Both the position numbers and the translations under genes were made by a program. A stretch of DNA of 64,000 bases from Cupriavidus lacunae (GTDB lineage Bacteria; Pseudomonadota; Gammaproteobacteria; Burkholderiales; Burkholderiaceae), in the NCBI RefSeq assembly GCF_003353055.1, contig NZ_QKWJ01000024.1, forward strand, positions 44,699-108,698, written 5' to 3'. Under the pieces are notes generated by a model. The model saw only the letters and a program-made list of their open reading frames with translations. It had not been told where the DNA came from and searched no databases. Every line of letters begins with the position of its first letter. Within the stretch, counting starts at the first letter, position 1. Positions 16,403 through 24,110 of the stretch are shown piece by piece.

Positions 16403-17673
16403 GAGTCGAGGACCTTGTTTACTTCTGCGCGCCTGCGCGGCTGATCGTCGGCACGGGAGCCCGCGCGCAGCTTCCCGCACTGCTTAAGCGGCTGAATTAC
16501 CGGCGCGGCTTGCTGGTGACCGATACCTTCTTCACGGCCCATACGCCATGGGTCAAGGAACTGGTCGATGGGGCGCGTGCAGAGGGTATCGACCTGCTCG
16601 TGTACGACGGCGGCATGGCCGACCCTACGACCACGCTCTGCGATGCGGCCACGGCGGTGGTGCGGGAGCGTCTGGCCGGTGCGCTTGTCGACCACGTGAT
16701 TGCCCTGGGCGGTGGCAGCACCATCGACCTCGCCAAGGCGCTGTGCCTGACGCTGCCGTCGGGGCAGCCGGTCGGTAGTTTCGTCGGTATGATCGACGCC
16801 GCCACGCCGATTCTGCCGCTCGTGGCGCTACCGACCACGGCTGGCACCGGATCGGAGGCGACGCCGGGTGCGATCCTCGTTGATCCCGCCAATGCGACGA
16901 AGGTCGCCGTGATGGACAACCGGCTGCGCCCGGGTATCGCGCTGATCGATCCGGAGTTCACCTATACCTGCCCGCCGCGTGTGACGGCCGATGCGGGCAT
17001 CGACGCGCTGACGCATGCGATCGAATCCTACCTGACGCTCGATTCTGTACGCTTCGATCGGGGCGGGCAGCCCGATCCGGGCTACAGCGGCCGCAATGCG
17101 CTGACCATGCTGTTCGCGCGCGAGTCGATAGCCCTGTGCGCACGATACCTGATGCGCAGCTACCTGGATGGCTCCGACACGGAAGCGCGAATCGGCATGA
17201 GCTATGCAAGTGTCTACGCCGCGCTGTCATACGGCAGTGCGGGGCTGAACGCGGTCCACGGCATTGCCTATGCGGTGGCCGGCATGACACACCAGTCGCA
17301 CGGTAGTACCAACGCGGTGATGCTCCCGTACGTGCTCGATGCCTTGCGGGACGAACGTGGCGAGGAGCTGCTGACTATCGCGCGGATGTTCGGCGTGGAC
17401 GACGCTGATGTGAACACCGCAGTGGCACGCCTGCCAGCCGTAGTCCGCGACCTGGTCGGTGCCTTGGGCATTCCGACCGATATCCGGAGATTCGGCGTTG
17501 CCCGAACCGAGCTCGATCGGCTAACAGGGGATGCGCTTGGCGTCGCACGCTTGGCAACGGCTTTCCCTGTGGCCGATGTGCCCGCGCGATACGCGCAAGT
17601 CGTCGCCAATGCATGGCAGGGCCACCTGTCCTTCGACGATCTGGCTGCAGACGACACCCGACGCGTGGCCTGA
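16399..17673 (+). CDS. Iron-containing alcohol dehydrogenase family protein
   Basis: This is a 424-residue group III (Fe-type) dehydrogenase. The NAD-binding region shows DHVIALGGGSTIDLAKALCL and the family signature LPTTAGTGSEATPGAIL. Metal ligands are visible as Asp and His in VTADAGIDALTHAIESY and two His in NAVHGIAYAVAGMTHQSHGS. The length is slightly above the usual 380-400 because of an insert near DRGGQPDPGYSGRNA. Its start overlaps the hydrolase stop by four bases, with GGAG upstream, so the two form one unit. It likely oxidises an alcohol or reduces an aldehyde or maleylacetate-like ketone. It is less similar to true maleylacetate reductase than the gene at 49087. Confidence 0.88.
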   Translation: MRVEDLVYFCAPARLIVGTGARAQLPALLKRLNYRRGLLVTDTFFTAHTPWVKELVDGARAEGIDLLVYDGGMADPTTTLCDAATAVVRERLAGALVDHVIALGGGSTIDLAKALCLTLPSGQPVGSFVGMIDAATPILPLVALPTTAGTGSEATPGAILVDPANATKVAVMDNRLRPGIALIDPEFTYTCPPRVTADAGIDALTHAIESYLTLDSVRFDRGGQPDPGYSGRNALTMLFARESIALCARYLMRSYLDGSDTEARIGMSYASVYAALSYGSAGLNAVHGIAYAVAGMTHQSHGSTNAVMLPYVLDALRDERGEELLTIARMFGVDDADVNTAVARLPAVVRDLVGALGIPTDIRRFGVARTELDRLTGDALGVARLATAFPVADVPARYAQVVANAWQGHLSFDDLAADDTRRVA

Positions 17674-17747
17674 TTTCTCTGGGGCTGCCGTCCTGCAACC
17701 CCGATTTTCGCGAACTCCGGATTTTCCCTGGTCTAGCTGTTTATCAC

Positions 17748-17782
17748 TTGAATGCTTGTATTATCCAACTAATATATTACTC
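17748..17782 (+). promoter_or_regulatory. Promoter with operator copy 2 (ACTAATATATTACT)
   Basis: A -35-like TTGAAT (17748-17753) is separated by 17 bp from TAATAT (17771-17776). The -10 is embedded in ACTAATATATTACT, one mismatch from the palindrome at 19281. The start of the MFS gene is 45 bp downstream. A bound regulator would cover the -10, which suggests repression. Confidence 0.7.
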
Positions 17783-17826
17783 AAGCGCGCCGGCTAGAGC
17801 GCGTCTCACCCATACAGGAGACAGAC

Positions 17827-19209
17827 ATGGATATGTCGACAGGCGCCCTCAGGCTGGAGGCGGGTATCGCAGCCCGTCTCGAGCGGTTACCGATGACGGG
17901 CTATCAGCGCTCGCTGTTCGGCATCATCGCGACAGCGTGGTTCTTCGATTCGATGGATCTCGGGCTGATGACTTTCGTGCTCGGCTCGATCAAGGCGGAA
18001 TTCGGTCTCACGGCCACACAGGCCGGATTGCTGGCCAGTTCGAGCTTCCTCGGCATGTTCCTCGGTGCCGCCGTGGCGGGCCTGCTGGCTGACCGCTTCG
18101 GACGCAAGCCGGTGTTCCAGGTCAGCATGGTGTTTTGGGGCGTTGGCAGCCTGATGTGCGGCTTGGCGGAAAACGTGACCACGCTGATGCTCTTTCGCGT
18201 ACTGCTGGGATTCGGCATGGGCATGGAATTTCCAATCGGGCTTTCGATGGTCTCGGAGATCGTCCCCGCAAAAAAGCGCGGCAAGTATGTGGCCATTCTC
18301 GAAGGCTTCTGGCCAATCGGCTTCATCGCGGCCGGCGCACTGACTTACGCGCTGCTGCCGCTGATCGGCTGGCGTGGCCTCTTCATGGCGCTGGCACTGC
18401 CGGCTGTGTTTGTGTTCGTGGTGCGGCGCCGCGTGCCCGAGTCGCCTCGCTGGCTCGAAGACGTCGGCCGCAAGACCGAGGCCGATGCCGTGATGGCCGG
18501 CATCGAAAGCCATGTGGAACGTGCCTGGGGCCGCGCGCTGCCGCCCGTGGCCGACAGCTATGCGCCACCGCCGCAGACAGGCAGCCGCAAGGCCCGCTTC
18601 GCGGCGCTGTGGACCGGGCCGTATGCCCGCCGCACGGTCATGTTGTGGTCGGTATGGTTCTTTGCGCTGCTTGGCTACTATGGGTTGACGACGTGGCTTG
18701 GTGCGCTGCTGCAGCAGGCGGGCTACGCCGTGACCAAGTCGGTGCTCTACACGGTCTACATCTCGCTGGCGGGTATTCCGGGCTTCATTTTTTCGGCATG
18801 GCTGCTCGAAAAATGGGGCCGCAAGCCGACCTGCGCACTGATGTTGCTTGGTAGTGCCGCAGCTGCGTTCGTCTATGGCCAGGCGGCTGTGCACCGCGTG
18901 CCAGTGGAGCAGCTGATTGCCGCCGGGCTCTGCATGCAGTTCTTCCTGTTCGGGATGTGGTCGGTGCTCTATGCCTACACGCCTGAGTTGTATCCCACGC
19001 GCACGCGTGCGACGGGTTCCGGCTTCGCATCGTCAATCGGGCGCATCGGCTCGCTGGCAGGGCCGTATCTTGTCGGCGTGCTGCTGCCGCTGACGGGGCA
19101 AGGCGGGGTGTTCACGCTTGGCGCTCTGTCGTTCGTGGTGGCGGCGCTGGCTGTGCTGGTGCTCGGCGTGGAAACCAGGGGCAAGGCGCTGGAGGAGGTG
19201 TCCCGTTAG
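17827..19209 (+). CDS. MFS transporter, aromatic-acid/metabolite:H+ symporter type
   Basis: This is a 460-residue, 12-helix permease. TM1 carries FFDSMDLGLMTFVLGSIKAE, close to the AAHS/sugar-porter signature with its early Asp residues. The loop motif is GLLADRFGRKPVFQVSMVFW, followed by RVLLGFGMGMEFPIGLSMVS. The central loop carries RRRVPESPRWLEDVGRK, typical of the SP/AAHS/MHS branch. CAGGAGAC precedes the ATG. It has its own operator copy and a rho-independent terminator after it. The likely job is uptake of the compound handled by the hydrolase and dehydrogenase pair; aromatic acids are favoured by family. Confidence 0.9.
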   Translation: MDMSTGALRLEAGIAARLERLPMTGYQRSLFGIIATAWFFDSMDLGLMTFVLGSIKAEFGLTATQAGLLASSSFLGMFLGAAVAGLLADRFGRKPVFQVSMVFWGVGSLMCGLAENVTTLMLFRVLLGFGMGMEFPIGLSMVSEIVPAKKRGKYVAILEGFWPIGFIAAGALTYALLPLIGWRGLFMALALPAVFVFVVRRRVPESPRWLEDVGRKTEADAVMAGIESHVERAWGRALPPVADSYAPPPQTGSRKARFAALWTGPYARRTVMLWSVWFFALLGYYGLTTWLGALLQQAGYAVTKSVLYTVYISLAGIPGFIFSAWLLEKWGRKPTCALMLLGSAAAAFVYGQAAVHRVPVEQLIAAGLCMQFFLFGMWSVLYAYTPELYPTRTRATGSGFASSIGRIGSLAGPYLVGVLLPLTGQGGVFTLGALSFVVAALAVLVLGVETRGKALEEVSR

Positions 19210-19229
19210 TCGTCCCAAGCCCTTGTCCC

Positions 19230-19256
19230 AGCCCTCGGCATGTCGGGGGCTTTTTT
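19230..19256 (+). terminator. Rho-independent terminator after the MFS gene
   Basis: AGCCCTCG and CGGGGGCT form a GC-rich stem around GCATGT, immediately followed by six T (19251-19256). It starts 21 bp after the MFS stop. Confidence 0.85.
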
Positions 19257-19280
19257 AGCCCTGATTTCTACAGATATCCT

Positions 19281-19294
19281 ACTAATATATTAGT
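19281..19294. promoter_or_regulatory. Operator copy 3: ACTAATATATTAGT perfect palindrome
   Basis: This 14-bp perfect palindrome lies 60 bp upstream of the His-box hydroxylase gene and contains TAATAT as a probable -10. It is the most symmetric of the three copies and sets the consensus. Confidence 0.75.
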
Positions 19295-19353
19295 TGTGAA
19301 TCGACTCAGTCAACCCTGAAAATTAACGATCTCTACGATCTCGGAGACGCATC

Positions 19354-20160
19354 ATGATGACCGAACGCCAACGCAAGTTCCGCGAGCAATACAAGGCGGA
19401 CATCAGCCCGCTCTACAACGGCTTGCTCCACATCACCGTGATCTATGGCGTGGGGATTGCCGCGTTGTACTACGCGATCGGCCGGCTACAGCACGCCACG
19501 TGGGAGTGGGCGCTGGTGCTGCCGGTATTCCTGGCCGGCAACTTTGTCGAATGGTTCCTGCACCGCTATGTCATGCATCGCCGGATCGACGTGTTCGCGC
19601 TGCGCGCCATCTATGAGCGCCATACGCGCCAGCATCACCAGTACTTCACGGACCAGGAGGCGACGATCGATACTACGCGCGAGTTCCGCATCGTGTTCTT
19701 CCCATGGCGCGTGCTGGTGACGCTCGGCGTGGGCGGCGGCGGCCTGGGCTATCTGGTGTCACTGCTGATCAATACCAACGCCGGCTACGTTGTGTTCAGC
19801 ACGATGGTGGGGCAGTACCTCATCTATGAGACATTCCATTATTGCTGTCACGTCCATGACAACTGGTTCGTGCGCAACACGCCGTTCATCAATACGATTC
19901 GCCGCCACCATACGGCGCACCACAACATGGGGATCATGATGAAGTACAACATGAACCTCACCTTCCCGATCGCCGACTGGCTGATGGACACGACGGACCT
20001 GCGCCGCGGCCTGATCGGCCACCTGTTCAACGGCTACAGCGAGGCGCACGTGAAGGAAGAGCTCAAGCCGATTATCCAGAAGTTCCGCACAGACCATTCG
20101 CGTGTCACGCTGGATGGCCCGCAACTGGACGACGATGAGCGCCGCGCCATGGCGGCGTAG
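19354..20160 (+). CDS. Sterol desaturase/fatty-acid hydroxylase family membrane diiron protein
   Basis: This 268-residue membrane protein has two hydrophobic regions (about residues 25-65 and 120-155). The histidine clusters that ligate the diiron centre are HRYVMH, HTRQHHQ, HYCCHVHDN and RRHHTAHHN. This arrangement is that of the FA-hydroxylase superfamily, which inserts oxygen into lipids, sterols or carotenoids and hydroxylates other hydrophobic substrates. GGAG precedes the tandem ATGs at 19354 and 19357. The gene carries its own copy of the regulon palindrome, linking it to the hydrolase, dehydrogenase and permease. No electron-transfer partner lies next to it. The substrate is unknown. 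Confidence 0.85.
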   Translation: MMTERQRKFREQYKADISPLYNGLLHITVIYGVGIAALYYAIGRLQHATWEWALVLPVFLAGNFVEWFLHRYVMHRRIDVFALRAIYERHTRQHHQYFTDQEATIDTTREFRIVFFPWRVLVTLGVGGGGLGYLVSLLINTNAGYVVFSTMVGQYLIYETFHYCCHVHDNWFVRNTPFINTIRRHHTAHHNMGIMMKYNMNLTFPIADWLMDTTDLRRGLIGHLFNGYSEAHVKEELKPIIQKFRTDHSRVTLDGPQLDDDERRAMAA

Positions 20161-20264
20161 GCAGCCCGGGCAGGTATCTGGACGCCTGCCTTTTGCCCGG
20201 CTAGGGCGGCGCTACGCCACCGCGGTTGCTTCCCGATATCCCACTTATTCAGGCGAAGCCGTTT

Positions 20265-20517
20265 TCGCACGCCGAGTTGACGCAACCAGGCGTCAGCCTT
20301 GTGCGCCCACTCGAGCGGCAGCTTGTCGTCGCGCTCGCCATGGGAGACAAAGCCCTCGATGGCCTGAAGTTCCCCAGCCGCGGCGATCAGCGGCGCAATC
20401 TCGGGCAGGATCCGCCCGGACAGCAGGCCGAAGCCGCTGACCTGGCGTGGCTGCGTCAGCGCCAGGCCGGCGCTCATGATGCCGCCCTGGCTGAAACCTG
20501 CGATGACAGTCTGCCGT
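20265..20517 (-). pseudogene. Carboxylesterase/phospholipase-type alpha/beta hydrolase, C-terminal remnant
   Basis: On the minus strand the frame reads QTVIAGFSQGGIMSAGLALT, then GFGLLSGRILPEIAPL and FVSHGERDDKLPLEWAHKA. It thus contains the GFSQGG nucleophile elbow and the Asp region of the esterase family. The N-terminal third and the final His segment are missing; after WLRQLGV the frame becomes unrelated. It begins at the stop codon of the small gene upstream, so an insertion or deletion joined the two. Confidence 0.6.
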
Positions 20518-20774
20518 TACTTCGGCACGGCGCGCACCAGGCTCTGGCCGAGGATGGTGGCCTCGGGAGGTACGACGAGGAAGTGATAATCCTGTGGGTT
20601 GAGCGCCGAAATCGGACATTCGAGCCGGGCGGCCAGATCGGCATTCGGCGACCAATTGCCATAGGCCACCTTGGTCGTCAGGTCCACCGAATCCACGCGC
20701 GCATAGACCGCGGTGTCCGGATAGAGTTCGGCGGTATCCGGTGGTTGCTGCGTCTCTTTTCTGTAGGTGGTCAT
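20517..20774 (-). CDS. Small hypothetical protein
   Basis: This 85-residue soluble protein starts at 20774 with GGAGG eight bases upstream, a good translation signal. It carries TAVYARVDSVDLTTKVAYGN and ends ATILGQSLVRAVPK. I recognise no family. It lies between an esterase fragment and a recombinase fragment, so it may be a survivor of a larger element or a truncated gene. Confidence 0.5.
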   Translation of the reverse strand: MTTYRKETQQPPDTAELYPDTAVYARVDSVDLTTKVAYGNWSPNADLAARLECPISALNPQDYHFLVVPPEATILGQSLVRAVPK

Positions 20775-20863
20775 CCTGGACCTCCGCTGTCTCCCATGCT
20801 GCCTGACAAGAGAATAGGCACCGATAAGACAGTCCCCAAAGTGAAAAATTCCGAGCGTGCATG

Positions 20864-21740
20864 TCAGCTCAGGTCTTCCAGTTGCAGGATGGCTGGCGTC
20901 ACGGTCGGCTTCATTGGCGTCGCGTTGGTGGCCGGCATTAGCCGGAGCTTGTTGCCCTTGCCGGTCACCTCCAGCCATCAGCGCTCGCCCCCCTTGGTGT
21001 TGCGCCGGCAGAAGAACGCGCCCATGGTGGTGGCTGTCAGCTCGGAGGCGCGCAAGCCGCCCAGATAGAGCACCGTCAGCACCCAGCGGCAGCGCGCCGC
21101 GTGCAGGCGTTCCCGCGCCGTCTCGGTCGGCATTGCCGCGACGGTGTCTTTGACCGTCTCCCACAGGTCGTGGCTCAGATAGCGGGCGATGCGCGCCTGG
21201 GTGGGGGCGCGCCGGCGACGGGCGAGGGCGAGCGGGTTGCCGGCCAGGTAGCCCGCCTCGCTCAGCCAGGCGAACAGCGCGTTCAGGATCACTATCGCCT
21301 GGCGCACGCTGCCAGGCGATAGTGGCCCGGCGAACGGGCGCCAGTCCCGATGAATTGCGTGCGAGCTTTTTGTTGCCGGCCAGCACCCAGCGCGCGGCCG
21401 GGTGCGGATCGGCGAGGAAGCGCTCGTAGGCGAGCAGGTCCTCATGGGTCAGCGAGGACAAAGGCTTGCCCAGTTGGAGCACGGCCCACAGGATTAGCCG
21501 CTCGACCTCGCGGCGATAGGTGGCCAGCGTCGCCGTGCTGTCGGCATAGCGTGCCAGCCACACCGTCACGGCGGCCAGATCATCGCCCGCGGCGATTCGG
21601 GCGCCGACAGGCGGCGCGCGGTTGGTGCCGGCGGCGCCGGACAGCACTGGTGGCAGATGCAGGCGCTCGAGCGGCGTGGGAAGTGGGTCGGCCAGGCTCT
21701 GGAGGGCTTTGATGGTCGGCAGGACTTCGGTGCCAGAGTC
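20864..21740 (-). pseudogene. Tyrosine recombinase (site-specific integrase), frameshifted and C-terminally truncated
   Basis: The N-terminal SAM-like core-binding domain reads WLARYADSTATLATYRREVE, then LSSLTHEDLLAYERFLADPH. Near 21355 the frame changes, and the protein resumes as HRDWRPFAGPLSPGSVRQAI and LNALFAWLSEAGYLAGNPLA. The catalytic domain begins (VLTVLYLGGLRASEL, with the first catalytic Arg) and continues to WWLEVTGKGNKLRLMPA, but ends at 20864. It therefore lacks the His-x2-Arg, His/Trp and nucleophilic Tyr motifs. It cannot be active. Confidence 0.75.
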
Positions 21741-21779
21741 CTCTGTGACAACCTACACGCCCTTTGCTGTTTCACCGCT

Positions 21780-21905
21780 GCGCAGCAGCACTGCGCGGGT
21801 GGGTTGGGTTGCGCCGGCGGCGGGCGAGGACGAGCGGCTTGCCGGCAAGTTGCCCGCCTCGGTGAGCCGCATTGAGGATGACCAGTGCCTGGTGTTCAGC
21901 ATCAA
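21780..21905 (-). pseudogene. Second, duplicated fragment of the same tyrosine recombinase
   Basis: On the minus strand this short piece repeats the segment around LNALFAWLSEAGYLAGNPLA of the neighbour. It reads LNTRHWSSSMRLTEAGNLPA in a shifted frame. At DNA level GCGCCGGCGGCGGGCGAGGA and CTTGCCGGCAAGTTGCCCGC parallel 21210-21255 with substitutions. It marks a diverged second copy, consistent with repeated integration or partial duplication at this spot. Confidence 0.5.
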
Positions 21906-22080
21906 TTCACCTGGGTGTTCTCTATCAAACTCTATCAGGTGCAATGAAAGGCGGTCGGCACAATCCGCTGTCCGGCAGCCTGTCTGCTTCCAAGTACGCC
22001 TCAGCGTTGTGGGATAATCCAGTCTTGCTCTTCTGCCGCCTCCGCCAGGCGGCTCTGAAATCAATAGGCGCAGTCAACTC

Positions 22081-22626
22081 ATGGAACCGAAATTTCAACG
22101 CGGGTGGCATCTCGCAAAAACCGACCTGGAGCAGAAGGCCACCGAGTTCGAGTGGGCCTTGATCCGGTTCCATGAATCGTTTTCCAGGTTCGTGCTGTCC
22201 ACCGGGATGGTGACGATTGCCGCCGACGTGGATATCAAGTACGAGGAGCACGTCATTCTCCACGTCATCAGGATGCAGGACCGGCCAAAGAATAGTGCCA
22301 CCATTGCGCGCCTGATGAACCGCGACGATATCCCGAATATTCAGTACAGCTTGCGCAAGCTGGAAGCAGCCGGTCTGATCGAAAAGCAGCGAGAAAAGAA
22401 CAGCAAGACCTTTGCGTACACCGTCAGTGCGCTGGGAGTCAAGCTGACAGACGAGTATTACAAGGTCAGGGCCGAGATCCTGGTGAAACGGCTGGAAGAA
22501 ATCAGCGAGGTGTCGGAGAAATTTGAAAGGGCATCACGCTTCCTTTCGCTGCTGACCGGCATCTATGAGGAAGCCGCGCGCGATTCGGCAACGATCACAC
22601 CGTTGCGGGAAGACGGGCAGGATTGA
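22081..22626 (+). CDS. MarR-type winged-helix transcriptional regulator
   Basis: This 181-residue protein contains a winged helix: EEHVILHVIRMQDRPKNSAT, then IARLMNRDDIPNIQYSLRKL and AAGLIEKQREKNSKTFAYTV (recognition helix and wing). Flanking helices are typical of MarR dimers. It converges on the amidase operon and lies about 5.3 kb from the divergent Rieske/porin promoter. It is the only intact regulator inside the 22-31 kb island, so it is the natural candidate to bind the AATCGAAGTT repeat at 27961. Its stop codon lies within the bidirectional terminator. Confidence 0.82.
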   Translation: MEPKFQRGWHLAKTDLEQKATEFEWALIRFHESFSRFVLSTGMVTIAADVDIKYEEHVILHVIRMQDRPKNSATIARLMNRDDIPNIQYSLRKLEAAGLIEKQREKNSKTFAYTVSALGVKLTDEYYKVRAEILVKRLEEISEVSEKFERASRFLSLLTGIYEEAARDSATITPLREDGQD

Positions 22627-22657
22627 GATCAGGCCGGCATTGCCCGGCCTGATCTCA
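22624..22657. terminator. Bidirectional hairpin between MarR-type and amidase genes
   Basis: TGAGATCAGGCCGG (22624-22637) and CCGGCCTGATCTCA (22644-22657) form a perfect 14-bp stem with loop CATTGC. The first three bases are the stop codon of the MarR-type gene, and the amidase ends at 22658, so one structure serves both convergent genes. There is no long T-tract. Confidence 0.75.
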
Positions 22658-24079
22658 TCACGCAGCGTCAGCGCGCCTGACGCCAATCTCCGGATGGTAG
22701 CGGTGCCAGTCGGTGGCCTGCTGGAATGCCATGCCGGCACGGCACAGCAGCGCTTCCTCACTATGGCGCGCCACCAGCTGGAATGCGATCGGCATGCCGT
22801 CCGCCGTGAATCCACATGGCAGCGTGATCGCGGGATGCCCGGTGGAGTTGAACGGCGCCGTGAACTGGATCAGCCGGCTGTTCAGTTCCGGATCTTGCGC
22901 CAGCGCACCCAGCTGTTCATGCGTCGGTGCGGCGAAAGGCTGTACCGGGACGATCAGCAGATCGATGTCCTGCATCAGCTTGTTGACCTTGCCACGGAAG
23001 GCAGCACGGTTCAGCAAGGCTTGCTGATAGCGCATGCCGCTGGTATTGCGACCAATCTCGATCAGCCGGGTCAGCGCTGGCCCATATTCCGCCGACAGGC
23101 GCGGGAACGTCCCCGCATGCGCCACGGCGACTTCGACGCCGCAGTTGATTTCCCATTCGTCGACCACGGTGCGCACTGCGGGAAAGCGAACCTCCCGGAC
23201 CTGCCCGTCAAGCGCCTTGAGCACGTCGATGGCCCGGTCGATGGCCTGGCTGATGACGTCATCCGTGCCATCGCTGTTCCATTGCACATCGACACCGATG
23301 CGCAGACCGCGCAGGTCGCTCCCCTCGGCAGGTAAATCGAGGTGCGAGGGTGGCAGCGAAGTCGGATCCAGTGGATCGTGGCCGGCAATGGTCCCTAGCA
23401 TCAGCGCGGCATCGGCTGCGCTGCGTGCAATCGGACCCACATGATCAAGGCTCGCACCGAGCTCGAATACCCCGTGGCGGCTGACCCGGCCCCACGTCGG
23501 CTTGATGCCGGTCAGGCCATTGGCTGCCGCCGGGAAGCGGATCGAGCCGCCGGTGTCCGTGCCGATCGATGCGTAGCAAAGCCCGGCGGCCGTGGCGACA
23601 CCGGAGCCGCTGGAAGAGGCGCCGGCCCAGTGGTTGGGGTGCCAGGGATTGACCGGCTCCGGTATGCTCGGGTGATGGGTGGCGAAGGCGCCTTCGGTCA
23701 GCTGCAGCTTGCCCAGCACGATGGCGCCGGCATCCCGCAGCTTGCGCACGACGGTGGCATCTTCCGTCGGGATAAAGTCCTTATGGATCGTGGTACCGGC
23801 GGCGGTTGGCGATCCTGCCTGCCAGCAGAGATCCTTGACCGCCACCGGCACGCCGTGCAGCGCGCCGAGCGGGCCGCCGCGCATCAGCGCCCGTTCGGCG
23901 TCGCGTGCCTGTTCCAGCGCCTGTTCAGGCAGGACCAGGGCGTAGCTGTGCAGCGCCGGATCGAGGTCGGAGATTCGTTCAAGGATGGCTTCGGTAACTT
24001 CTACAGGCGAGATGTCGCGCGCGCGGATCTTGCGTGCAAGCTCCGCGGCTTCCCAGTAGTGGAGGTCTGCGTTCGGCAT
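22658..24079 (-). CDS. Amidase (amidase-signature family)
   Basis: This is a 473-residue amidase-signature hydrolase with the Ser-Ser-Lys triad visible. Lys lies in PVAVKDLCWQAG, a Ser in WAGASSSGSGVATAAG and the nucleophile Ser in GTDTGGSIRFPAAANG. Family length is normal. It hydrolyses carboxamides, including aryl-amides and indole-3-acetamide-type substrates. I chose the start at 24079; a TTG two codons earlier is less likely. It is 31 bp downstream of an M20-fold gene and belongs to the leftward unit led by the Rieske oxygenase. Its role in an aromatic-amide pathway is inferred from that context. Confidence 0.9.
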   Translation of the reverse strand: MPNADLHYWEAAELARKIRARDISPVEVTEAILERISDLDPALHSYALVLPEQALEQARDAERALMRGGPLGALHGVPVAVKDLCWQAGSPTAAGTTIHKDFIPTEDATVVRKLRDAGAIVLGKLQLTEGAFATHHPSIPEPVNPWHPNHWAGASSSGSGVATAAGLCYASIGTDTGGSIRFPAAANGLTGIKPTWGRVSRHGVFELGASLDHVGPIARSAADAALMLGTIAGHDPLDPTSLPPSHLDLPAEGSDLRGLRIGVDVQWNSDGTDDVISQAIDRAIDVLKALDGQVREVRFPAVRTVVDEWEINCGVEVAVAHAGTFPRLSAEYGPALTRLIEIGRNTSGMRYQQALLNRAAFRGKVNKLMQDIDLLIVPVQPFAAPTHEQLGALAQDPELNSRLIQFTAPFNSTGHPAITLPCGFTADGMPIAFQLVARHSEEALLCRAGMAFQQATDWHRYHPEIGVRRADAA

Positions 24080-24110
24080 AAGCAATGGGTCGGAAGTTTG
24101 TCGGGAGTCC

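Noticed and set aside
16399..17673. Calling this gene maleylacetate reductase
   Set aside because: Sequence pattern and length fit a general iron-type alcohol dehydrogenase; the gene at 49087 matches the maleylacetate reductase pattern much better.
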